Positions 6,432-13,056 of a stretch of 14,918 bases of DNA are shown in pieces; position 1 is the first letter of the stretch; each line of letters starts with the position of its first letter. The notes under the pieces were generated by a model. The model did not search any database, was not told where the DNA came from, and saw only the letters and a program-made list of their open reading frames with translations. Location of the stretch: NCBI GenBank assembly GCA_030145015.1, contig JAQYWI010000140.1:1-14918 (forward strand), in the 5' to 3' direction. A program made the position numbers and the translations under genes. The stretch is from Desulfobacterales bacterium. GTDB lineage: Bacteria; Desulfobacterota; Desulfobacteria; Desulfobacterales; JAHEIW01.

Positions 6432-7958
6432 ATGGATAAAAAAAAGAACGGCTTGATGTTCATGACTGTCCTTTGTTTTTTCCTTCAAATATCCGGCAAC
6501 CAGTCCCTTGCATCTGACGGCAATGATTTGTCCGGCGGCTGCGATAAAGCACCCCATTTTTTCTGGAAAGGCCGCTTAGGGTCCGATGAAGATCAGGCCC
6601 AACAATATTATCAGGAAGCCATCGATTTATGCCCGGGATACATCCGGCCCTATGAACTGGTGGGAAATTCATACCGTAAAGAAAACCAGCATGACAAGGC
6701 CATGTTATATTTTACAAAGGCGGCCGAACTGGGCACCACCAATCACAAGCTGTATTATTTACTGGCCAGTTTGCTGTTTCAAAAAGGCGACCTGGACGAG
6801 GCCGACCGCAACATCAAAAAATCCCTGGGCATCCGGGGAGATTATCCCAGGGCGTTAAAATTAAAACAGGAGATTGAAAAGGCCGCCGATAAAGAGGGGC
6901 CCAGGATTATTCTGTATGAACCGTCCACACGGCGGGGGATGCAACTTGTTAAAACATATGAAAATTTGACGGTGCGGGGGATTGCCACCGACAAAAGCGG
7001 GGTTGCCTGGGTAAAAGTCAATCAACTGGAGACATCCCTGGACGAACACGGAAACTTCCTCAAAGACATTCCCATCCGGCTGGGAACCAATACCCTCCGG
7101 GTGGAAGCCGCCGATTCACTTGGCAATCGCGCGCATGTTTCAATTGATATTGAGGGCGAAAAGTATGTCCTGCCCCCCCTGACCCGGGTCGAATCCACTT
7201 CTCAGAGAAAAGCGCTCTACGGCAAATCCTTTGCCGTTGTCATCGGTATCAACAATTATGAAAAATGGCCGGGTTTGGAGTTTGCAATAGCCGATGCCCA
7301 CGCAGTTAAAGCATCATTGGAAAAAAGCGGATTTGATGAGATCATCATGATCCTGAATAAAGAGGCAACCCAGCGCCGAATTCTGACCGAGCTTTTCGAC
7401 AGACTTCCTAAAATGGTTGATCGTAACGATCGCGTCCTGTTTTATTTTGCGGGCCACGGTCAAACAGAGGATTTGCGCGGCGGCGGGAAAAAGGGCTACA
7501 TCATTCCGGCGGATGCCGAAACAGACAGTTATGCTTCAACCGCTGTTTCCATGGAGCAGATTCGAAGTCTTTCCAGCCGCATTGCGGCCAAACACATTTT
7601 TTACGTGATGGATTGCTGTTATTCCGGCCTGGGGCTCAACCGCTCCGCCGGGGTTTGGCCGGGCATCAGCGATTATCTGCGCAAAGTATCGGCGATGCGG
7701 GTGGTTCAGATTATCACCGCCGGCGGTCAGGGCGAACAGGTCCAGGAGCGCGAAGGTCACGGGCTGTTCACTACTTATTTTTTAAAAGCCATCGCCGGCG
7801 AAGCCGATCTCGATAAGGACAACGTGGTCACGGGCACAGAACTGGGGGCCTATCTGCGCCCCACCGTCTCAAATGCCTCACGGCAGGCGCAGACCCCTCT
7901 GTTCGGCCGGCTCGAAGGCGAAGGCGAGTTTCTCTTTTTTGTCAAAAAAGAAAAATAA
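6432..7958 (+). CDS. Exported TPR and Ig-like caspase-family (C14) protease
   Basis: A 508-residue protein. I chose the ATG at 6432 (AGGAAG just upstream) because it puts a normal signal peptide first (MDKKKNGLMF, hydrophobic core, cleavage near SLA, residue 28). An ATG 60 bases earlier would bury it. Domains in order: two to three TPR-like helix pairs (about 50-150); an Ig-like beta domain (about 155-242) with DKSGVAWVKVN and LGTNTLRVEAADSLGN; and a caspase-like domain (about 260-505). Motifs in the last are FAVVIGINNY, FYFAGHGQ with catalytic His342, and YVMDCCYSG with catalytic Cys396. Near the end, ADLDKDNVVTGTE has the D-x-D-x-D...E spacing of a calcium loop. The dyad is intact, so it should be an active cysteine protease of Arg/Lys- or Asp-type specificity in the periplasm or on the cell surface. 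The target is unknown. Confidence 0.88.
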   Translation: MDKKKNGLMFMTVLCFFLQISGNQSLASDGNDLSGGCDKAPHFFWKGRLGSDEDQAQQYYQEAIDLCPGYIRPYELVGNSYRKENQHDKAMLYFTKAAELGTTNHKLYYLLASLLFQKGDLDEADRNIKKSLGIRGDYPRALKLKQEIEKAADKEGPRIILYEPSTRRGMQLVKTYENLTVRGIATDKSGVAWVKVNQLETSLDEHGNFLKDIPIRLGTNTLRVEAADSLGNRAHVSIDIEGEKYVLPPLTRVESTSQRKALYGKSFAVVIGINNYEKWPGLEFAIADAHAVKASLEKSGFDEIIMILNKEATQRRILTELFDRLPKMVDRNDRVLFYFAGHGQTEDLRGGGKKGYIIPADAETDSYASTAVSMEQIRSLSSRIAAKHIFYVMDCCYSGLGLNRSAGVWPGISDYLRKVSAMRVVQIITAGGQGEQVQEREGHGLFTTYFLKAIAGEADLDKDNVVTGTELGAYLRPTVSNASRQAQTPLFGRLEGEGEFLFFVKKEK

Positions 7959-7988
7959 AGGCGGCGTCGCGGCGTTTTTAGCGTGTTT

Positions 7989-8822
7989 CTATTTACCAAC
8001 CCCCAGAATTTCACGGGCCTCATCACAGCTCGCCACTTCATATCCAATCTGATGCACCAGAGAAACGATTCTTTCAACGAGGTCGGCGTTTGATTTGGCA
8101 GCTTGGCCGGGCGCAAAAAAGGGACTGTCTTCAAAACCCACGCGCACAAATGATGCCCCCATGCCGATGGCTGTGGCCAGCAGGGCAAAATCATTCATCT
8201 CGGCATGGATCACTCCCCAGGGAACATCCTTTTCAGGCAGCATGGTTTTCATAAAAAACAGGGTTTCGGCATCCGCCGGCAAGGCCCAATCAACACCCAG
8301 ACAAAAACCAATTGAATACGGCGGTTGTAAAACCTTTTCTTCCACCAGCTTCATATAGGCGGGAAGCATTCCGGCGGCAAATATCTCCAGCTCCGGAGCT
8401 ATACGGGTTTCCTCCATCCGGCCTGCCCAGTAACGAATATCCGGCATCCTGTTAACATAGACATCTTCGCCAAAATTAATCGAACCCATGTTCAACGATG
8501 CCACCTCCACCCGGGAATCATTTAAGGCCACACAGCGCTGCTCCAGGGTCAAATCTGTCAGACCGCCGGTAGAACCCTGAATGATAATGTCCGAAGATTG
8601 CCGGATGAGATCGAGCGTCACTGAGAAATCCGTTAGATCTTCAGTTTGTTCGCCCTTTTTGTCGCGCACATGCAAATGAACCATGCCGGCGCCTGCTTTG
8701 GTACAGGCGACAACTTCCCGGGCAACATCTTCCGGGAGCAGCGGATTTACAGATGGCGCTTCAATCTCTTTGCCCACCGGAGCAACAGCCACAATGATTT
8801 TCCGTTTTTTATTCAATTTCAT
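7989..8822 (-). CDS. BKACE (3-keto-5-aminohexanoate cleavage enzyme) family protein
   Basis: A 277-residue TIM-barrel enzyme. BKACE proteins use zinc to condense a beta-keto acid with acetyl-CoA and split it, giving acetoacetate and a new CoA ester. Visible signatures are VHLHVRD with metal ligands His49 and His51, GSTGG at 83-87, a SLNMGS strand at 109-114, and VRVGFEDSPF with Glu231 as the third zinc ligand. Lengths around 270-310 are usual. I chose the ATG at 8822 because GGAG is just upstream (spacing four) and the longer frame would run into the end of the preceding gene. It lies 32 bases after the aldo/keto reductase stop and is likely co-transcribed with it. The family covers many substrates (lysine, carnitine and others), so the exact beta-keto acid is unknown. 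Confidence 0.9.
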   Translation of the reverse strand: MKLNKKRKIIVAVAPVGKEIEAPSVNPLLPEDVAREVVACTKAGAGMVHLHVRDKKGEQTEDLTDFSVTLDLIRQSSDIIIQGSTGGLTDLTLEQRCVALNDSRVEVASLNMGSINFGEDVYVNRMPDIRYWAGRMEETRIAPELEIFAAGMLPAYMKLVEEKVLQPPYSIGFCLGVDWALPADAETLFFMKTMLPEKDVPWGVIHAEMNDFALLATAIGMGASFVRVGFEDSPFFAPGQAAKSNADLVERIVSLVHQIGYEVASCDEAREILGVGK

Positions 8823-8854
8823 ACGTCTCCTTAAAGCCGTTTTAAAAACATGCC

Positions 8855-9841
8855 CTACTTCATCCACATAGAGGTATTAAAAAAACTGGTCACATGGGTC
8901 CCGGGAGGAACGAGGGTATCACAGAATTTCAGGTCATTATCGTCGAGTTTGATATCAACCGACGGCAGCAGGCTTTCCAATTGCTCCTGATTTCTGGGTC
9001 CCAGAATCGGCGCAGTGACACCGGGCTGGCAAAGCACCCAGGCGATGGCAAACTGGGCTGCGGTGCAATTTTTTTCCTCAGAATGCTTGACAATTTTCAT
9101 CCCAACTTCAATTCCCTCCCGGGTAACCCGGTCACGATAAATCGTTTTTAATGTTCCGCGGCTGCCCTCGGGAAGCTTCGCAGCATCCGTATATCTGCCT
9201 GCCAGGACCCCATGGGCCAGGGGCCCCCAGGCCAGAATCCCCAAATCATAGGTCCGGCACATGGGAACGATCTCATTTTCAGCCCGGCGATCGAGCAAAT
9301 TGTAAGGCGGTTGTTCGCAAACAAATTTGGGGTAATGGTGTTTATCGGCTATCCACAACGCCTCGACCGTCCGCCAGGGCGGATGGGTGGAGCAGCCTGC
9401 ATATCTGATCTTACCCTGCTTCACCAGAAGGTCCAGCGCTTCCAGGGATTCCTCCTGGGGAATGTTGAAATCGCTGCGATGCAGAAAATAGATGTCGATA
9501 TAGTCGGTTTGCAAGCGCTTTAAGCTGTCTTCGCATGCGTTCAGGATATGATGTTTCGAATTCCCAAGATCATTGGGCCCCGGTCCCATTTTGTTAAAGA
9601 CTTTGGATGTAATCAATACGTCCTTGCGTTTGCCGTTGCGTTTAAAGGCCTCGCCCAGGATGCGTTCACTTTCACCCTGGGCATAAATATCGGCACAGTC
9701 AAACAAATTAATTCCGGCATCAAGGGACATGTCAACCATTTGAAAGGCTTCATCCTTTTGCGTGGGCCGACCGAAGTTCATGGTACCCAATACGACCGCT
9801 GATATTTGTAACCCTGATCTTCCGAGACGCCTGTATTCCAT
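8855..9841 (-). CDS. Aldo/keto reductase
   Basis: A 328-residue (alpha/beta)8-barrel oxidoreductase using NADPH, of the YajO/Tas-like group (MEYRRLGRSGLQISAVVLGTMNFG). The catalytic tetrad is complete: Asp48 and Tyr53 in FDCADIY, Lys80 in LITSK, His121 in YFLHRSD. Near the C-terminus, ILGPRNQEQLE is the usual cofactor-phosphate loop. The ATG at 9841 is preferred over the one at 9847 because GGGA lies six bases before it, while the other start would abut the ribosome site. It is the first gene of a two-gene operon with the BKACE enzyme, and a plausible carbonyl/alcohol step for the same substrate. It is divergent from the GntR regulator. Confidence 0.9.
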   Translation of the reverse strand: MEYRRLGRSGLQISAVVLGTMNFGRPTQKDEAFQMVDMSLDAGINLFDCADIYAQGESERILGEAFKRNGKRKDVLITSKVFNKMGPGPNDLGNSKHHILNACEDSLKRLQTDYIDIYFLHRSDFNIPQEESLEALDLLVKQGKIRYAGCSTHPPWRTVEALWIADKHHYPKFVCEQPPYNLLDRRAENEIVPMCRTYDLGILAWGPLAHGVLAGRYTDAAKLPEGSRGTLKTIYRDRVTREGIEVGMKIVKHSEEKNCTAAQFAIAWVLCQPGVTAPILGPRNQEQLESLLPSVDIKLDDNDLKFCDTLVPPGTHVTSFFNTSMWMK

Positions 9842-9878
9842 TGTCATCCCTTTCTTGTAAGAAATAGATGCTCCTTAA

Positions 9879-9906
9879 TTGATAGCATCGAATTTATTTT
9901 TATCAA
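9879..9906 (-). promoter_or_regulatory. Predicted promoter for the aldo/keto reductase-BKACE operon
   Basis: On the minus strand TTGATA (plus-strand 9901-9906, five of six) is followed after 16 bases by TATCAA (9879-9884, four of six), about 40 bases before the ATG. The two boxes are mirror images of each other (TTGATA...TATCAA), so they also form an inverted repeat. Confidence 0.4.
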
Positions 9907-10005
9907 CAAAAAAAATTCATCCGGTTATCTATTTTTTTTTTGGAGATTAATTAAAAATGATACGTTTTTATTCAAACTATCTTAAATTATTGAATAAGAT
10001 TCTTC

Positions 10006-10034
10006 TTGACAACATGCCCTGAAACCTGTATTGC
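10006..10034 (+). promoter_or_regulatory. Predicted gntR promoter
   Basis: A perfect TTGACA (10006-10011) is followed after 17 bases by TATTGC (10029-10034, three of six). The operator begins at the very next base, as expected for a repressor that controls its own gene. About 110 bases of leader follow before the ATG. Confidence 0.45.
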
Positions 10035-10057
10035 ATTTTGTATTCAAAATACAAAAT
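10035..10057. promoter_or_regulatory. GntR-type operator, perfect 10-bp inverted repeat
   Basis: ATTTTGTATT (10035-10044) and its exact reverse complement AATACAAAAT (10048-10057) are separated by CAA. The TTGTAT...ATACAA core is of the kind bound by FadR-subfamily GntR proteins. It covers the predicted transcription start of gntR. Autoregulation is inferred, and it could also act on the divergent operon. Confidence 0.7.
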
Positions 10058-10143
10058 CCGATTTTGGGACTGCAATTTCCATCAACCCCCCTTCTCATTC
10101 TCTAAAAATGATTTTCAGCCCACGCCTTTGAAAGGATTAATCG

Positions 10144-10848
10144 ATGAGAAATCTGGGAGCAGAGCACGAAAATTTAGATCAAAAAGCCTACGACATTATC
10201 AAAAAGCTGATCATCGATCGCAAGCTTCTACCCGGAGAAAAAATACCCCAAGAAAAACTTGCCCAGGAACTCGGCATCAGCCGCACGCCCCTTGTCGGTG
10301 CCCTTAAATTTTTAGAGCATGAAAAATTGGTTGAGTCCAAACCCCGCAGAGGGTTCTTTGTGCGTCTATTCACAAAGCAGGAGATGATCTCCATCCTGGA
10401 ACTCCGCGAAGTTTTGGAAGGACTTGCGGCAAGACGCGCAGCCACCAACATCAGCGAAATACAGATAGATAAACTGAACAGCTTTTTTAGACAATTCGCC
10501 AATTCAACCGATATCACAGATATCAAAGCCTATGCGAAAGAAGACCGCCAATTTCACAATTTTATAATTGAAATCGGTGCCAAAGAATTCTTAAAGAGCA
10601 TTTTGCAAGCCTACAATATTATCTACGCCAGCTATCTGTTCCTATCATCTGAAGGGTTGGTAAGGACGCCAAATGAAACTATCCATGAGCATATAGAAGT
10701 AATAAATGCAATCAGTCAAAGGGATTTCGATACGGCTGAAAATCTCATGCGTCAGCATTTAAAGAAAAGCATTGCGTCTCTCAAACAAGATATTGAGACG
10801 GAAGATGAAGGCAGTCATAACGGCAAAATTATCAGGCCGTCGTTTTGA
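10144..10848 (+). CDS. GntR-family transcription regulator, FadR/FCD subgroup
   Basis: A 234-residue protein. Residues about 12-75 are the winged helix-turn-helix: YDIIKKLIIDRKLLPGEKI, QEKLAQELGISRTPL (recognition helix) and the wing VESKPRRGFFV. Residues about 85-215 are the all-helical FCD sensor domain. Its usual metal-site residues are recognisable: Asp134 and His138 in EDRQFH, His183 in the IHEHIEVINAI helix, and His205 in LMRQHL. Such regulators respond to small organic acids. GAAAGGA precedes the ATG. It lies between the reductase-BKACE operon and the tct genes, so it is the likely switch for both. A charged tail after about 215 is unremarkable. Confidence 0.9.
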   Translation: MRNLGAEHENLDQKAYDIIKKLIIDRKLLPGEKIPQEKLAQELGISRTPLVGALKFLEHEKLVESKPRRGFFVRLFTKQEMISILELREVLEGLAARRAATNISEIQIDKLNSFFRQFANSTDITDIKAYAKEDRQFHNFIIEIGAKEFLKSILQAYNIIYASYLFLSSEGLVRTPNETIHEHIEVINAISQRDFDTAENLMRQHLKKSIASLKQDIETEDEGSHNGKIIRPSF

Positions 10849-10859
10849 TTTAAAGCTGA

Positions 10860-10890
10860 GAACCGCGCGTAAATAAATTCGGTTCCTTTT
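10860..10890 (+). terminator. Possible weak terminator after gntR
   Basis: GAACCG (10860-10865) pairs with CGGTTC (10880-10885) around a 14-base loop, followed by CTTTT. The stem is short and the loop long, so termination would be partial. It lies 12 bases after the gntR stop. Confidence 0.35.
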
Positions 10891-11144
10891 AATACATAAA
10901 ACCAGTAAACGCCGGGGTCGATATGGAAACCACCGGCATCACGAAGAAAGGAGGGATCTAAAAAAGCTGATTTTCAAGGGCGTTTGGTTTAGCCTGAAGC
11001 TTCATTTTTCTCTAAATCGGCAGTGGACGCATCGATTCCAAGTATCATCGTAATTCTATCGGGCAGCAGGCTGCCAAACAACGCATGGGTCCTAAAGGTC
11101 CTTACAAAAGAACACCATAACATCTAACAAAGGAGGGTTTAGCA
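10891..11144 (+). other. Long leader upstream of tctC with a micro-ORF
   Basis: No protein gene of normal size is seen. The stretch holds a 12-codon ORF (10923-10961, METTGITKKGGI) whose last codons include a perfect Shine-Dalgarno-like AAAGGAGGG (10947-10955) with no start after it. It also has palindromes TGAAGCTTCA (10995-11004) and GGCAGC-AG-GCTGCC (11062-11075), and a doubled GGTCCT (11088 and 11097). I could not assign a convincing sigma70 promoter. The tctC ribosome site AAAGGAGGG is at 11129-11137. Confidence 0.4.
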
Positions 11145-12146
11145 ATGAAAAAGGTACTGCTTATTGGTCTGGTTTTAGTCCTGGCCATGGTAACCGGCGC
11201 TTATGCCGCCGATTTTCCCAAGCGACCGATCACTTCGGTGGTTGTCTGGGGTGCGGGCGGCGGAACCGATACCTGCAACCGCATTATCGCCGCTGAAATG
11301 CAGAAATTCATAGGAACCAATATTAATGTGATCAACAAAACCGGCGGTGTCGCCGGTTCGGTCGGCATGATGTATGGTTATTCCCGGCCCCATGACGGGT
11401 ACACCCTGACCGGTCTGTCCGAATCCAATGTCACCGCCGGTGTTCAGGGCGGCTGGGATAAAAATTTTAATGTCTGGGATGTCTTTATCGTCGGCGGCTC
11501 ACCGGATATAATTTCGGTCACCCCGGACACGCCCTACAAAACCCTTAAAGACTTGGTCGAAGCCGCCAAAAAGAAACCCGGCAGCATTAAAGCAGCGGCC
11601 AGCGGTGCCGGCTCCATCCATCATCTGAATCTGCTGGCAGTCGAAAACGGCTCCGGCGCGGACTTCAACTTCATCCCTTATAAGGGTTCTGCTCCCAGTC
11701 AGAACGCGGCCATGGCCGGTGAAGTTTCGGTGGTCGTCACCTCTCTGGCCGAGCAGCAGCAACTGCTGCGCGGCGGCAAACTTCGAGCGCTGGCCATGTT
11801 GATTCCGGAGCCATTTGAAGTCCAAGGATTGGGATCGATCCCGTCATCTTTCGATTCATATCCGGGACTGTCCAAATATCTGCCGATTTCCCAGGCCATC
11901 GGATTCGCGGTTCCGGCCGACGTACCGGCTGAGCGCAAAGCCGTACTGGTGGATGCGTTTAATAAAGCAATGGCCACCGATAAAGTAAAGGGCTGGGCCA
12001 AAGATAATTACTACCTGCTGTCGGGCAAAACCGGGGCGGAGTCCAAAAAGGTTTTTGACGCGCTCCAATCCAATTTTGCCTGGACGCTGTGGGAACTGAA
12101 AGCGGCCAAGGTCAGCCCGGATAAACTGAGCATTCCCAAACCGTAA
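11145..12146 (+). CDS. tctC: Tripartite tricarboxylate transporter, periplasmic binding protein (TctC/Bug family)
   Basis: A 333-residue exported binding protein. Residues 1-21 are a signal peptide with AYA cleavage before ADFPKRPI. The mature protein starts with the family's FPKRPITSVVVWGAGGGTD, whose Gly-rich loop helps hold the ligand's carboxylate. Then come VINKTGGVAGSVG (about 63-75), the YKTLKDLVEAAKKKPG helix, GSIHHLNLLAVE, FNFIPYKGSAPSQNAAMAGEV and LRALAML, all standard for Bug proteins. It delivers an organic acid to the TctB/TctA membrane unit, driven by the ion gradient. The substrate (citrate, other carboxylates or aromatic acids) cannot be told from sequence. The ribosome site AAAGGAGGG is near ideal, suggesting high expression. 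A strong hairpin follows the stop, before tctB. Confidence 0.93.
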   Translation: MKKVLLIGLVLVLAMVTGAYAADFPKRPITSVVVWGAGGGTDTCNRIIAAEMQKFIGTNINVINKTGGVAGSVGMMYGYSRPHDGYTLTGLSESNVTAGVQGGWDKNFNVWDVFIVGGSPDIISVTPDTPYKTLKDLVEAAKKKPGSIKAAASGAGSIHHLNLLAVENGSGADFNFIPYKGSAPSQNAAMAGEVSVVVTSLAEQQQLLRGGKLRALAMLIPEPFEVQGLGSIPSSFDSYPGLSKYLPISQAIGFAVPADVPAERKAVLVDAFNKAMATDKVKGWAKDNYYLLSGKTGAESKKVFDALQSNFAWTLWELKAAKVSPDKLSIPKP

Positions 12147-12156
12147 ACATTCAGGA

Positions 12157-12194
12157 TGTGAGAGACAGGTATCAGAAGATGCCTGTCTCTCACA
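12157..12194 (+). promoter_or_regulatory. Strong intercistronic hairpin between tctC and tctB
   Basis: Bases 12157-12173 pair with 12178-12194 over 17 positions (16 Watson-Crick pairs and one G-U) around the loop AGAA. The stem begins TGTGAGAGACAGG and its partner ends CCTGTCTCTCACA. No T run follows, so it is unlikely to be a full intrinsic terminator. Its place, 10 bases after the binding-protein stop and inside an operon, fits an mRNA-stabilising or attenuating structure that raises TctC over the membrane subunits. Confidence 0.75.
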
Positions 12195-12222
12195 GATTTG
12201 CGTTACGAGCAGACGGGCGCAA

Positions 12223-12239
12223 TCCCGCCACCGGCGGGA
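12223..12239 (+). promoter_or_regulatory. Second small hairpin before tctB
   Basis: TCCCGCC (12223-12229) pairs perfectly with GGCGGGA (12233-12239) around ACC. It lies 24 bases before the tctB ATG, just upstream of its AAGAGGA ribosome site, so it could influence tctB translation. No U tract follows. Confidence 0.5.
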
Positions 12240-12262
12240 CTAACCTAAGAGGACCTTCCATT

Positions 12263-13027
12263 ATGCTGGAAAAAGAAAAGCTCCGAAAGGCCGACGTGTA
12301 TTCCGGCATCGTCATTTTTCTGTTCGGTGCCTGGATTGTCTGGCAGGCGTCTAAAATGCCCATGACAGACAGCTGGGGCGGGGTCCAAAACGTCTGGTTT
12401 GTTTCCCCGGCCCTCCTCCCGCTTTTTATCGGCGCCATGATCATGCTGCTGGGTCTATTACTCTTCAGAACCGCACTGAAAACCATCGGCATGAAAGCAT
12501 TCGGCGACACCCTGCGATGGTTGTTCAGCAAAACCCTGCTTCAATTTTTAAATACGGTGTCCATTTTGCGGTTTTATGCGATTGCCGTCCTTTTTTTGGC
12601 ATTTGTTTTCCTGAACATCCCGCGAATCGATTTTTTCCTGAGCGCCGTTCTGTTTTTAAGCGTATTTATTACGATGTTCTACTTCGATGAGGCGGCGCTT
12701 TTAAAAAAGCTCTTTTTTTTCTATCTGGCGGGAACTGCCTTTTTTATCATTTACTTTGCAGTCGGTTTAGATGGGTTGCTCAACCCGGTCTTGCCTTTTG
12801 CAAAAGACATTCTGGCCCTCGGTTTTATTCTCGGGTACTGTCTTTATGCCTGGCGGTTGATTCGCAGCAGCCCGTCATTGCGCAAAAAATATCGAACCGG
12901 TTTGACCGTGGCGATTGTATCGCCTTTTGTGGTGGGTTTGATCTTTAAATACTTTCTGCTGGTACCCATGCCGGCCGAGGGCATGGTCGTCGCACTTTTG
13001 GACGCGATCTGGTATTTTGAATTTTAA
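12263..13027 (+). CDS. tctB: Tripartite tricarboxylate transporter, small membrane subunit (TctB family)
   Basis: A 254-residue inner-membrane protein. I chose the ATG at 12263 (AAGAGGA upstream, start MLEKEKLRKADVYSG). The longer frame from 12158 would translate straight through the hairpins and has no ribosome site. It shows about seven hydrophobic segments, near residues 13-30, 49-70, 103-120, 123-140, 148-167, 178-195 and 213-233. The KADVYSGIVIFLFGAWIVWQA opening and the following W..S...P-FIG helix are typical of TctB. It is clearly longer than the ~150-residue, four- to five-helix TctB usually seen. It forms the membrane unit with TctA and docks the loaded TctC. The assignment rests mainly on the N-terminal signature and on its position between tctC and tctA. 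Confidence 0.85.
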   Translation: MLEKEKLRKADVYSGIVIFLFGAWIVWQASKMPMTDSWGGVQNVWFVSPALLPLFIGAMIMLLGLLLFRTALKTIGMKAFGDTLRWLFSKTLLQFLNTVSILRFYAIAVLFLAFVFLNIPRIDFFLSAVLFLSVFITMFYFDEAALLKKLFFFYLAGTAFFIIYFAVGLDGLLNPVLPFAKDILALGFILGYCLYAWRLIRSSPSLRKKYRTGLTVAIVSPFVVGLIFKYFLLVPMPAEGMVVALLDAIWYFEF

Positions 13028-13056
13028 TTTTCGGTTTTGAAGGGAATCGGTTTTCC

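Larger units (their letters stand above)
9848..10143. other. AT-rich divergent control region between the catabolic operon and gntR
   Basis: No gene is seen in this stretch. It holds the minus-strand promoter near 9879-9906, long A and T runs at 9907-9945, an inverted repeat TTATTCAA/TTGAATAA (9968-9975 and 9990-9997, 14 bases apart), the plus-strand promoter at 10006-10034, and the 23-base operator at 10035-10057. The layout is that of a shared regulatory region. Confidence 0.6.

Noticed and set aside
7959..7988. GC-rich run with TTTTT between the convergent caspase and BKACE genes, considered as a terminator
   Set aside because: The GGCGGCGTCGCGGCG stretch does not fold into a complementary stem, so there is no support beyond the T run.
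12158..12262. N-terminal extension of TctB from the upstream GTG/ATG frame
   Set aside because: The stretch is occupied by two hairpins, has no ribosome site and encodes no membrane or signal feature.
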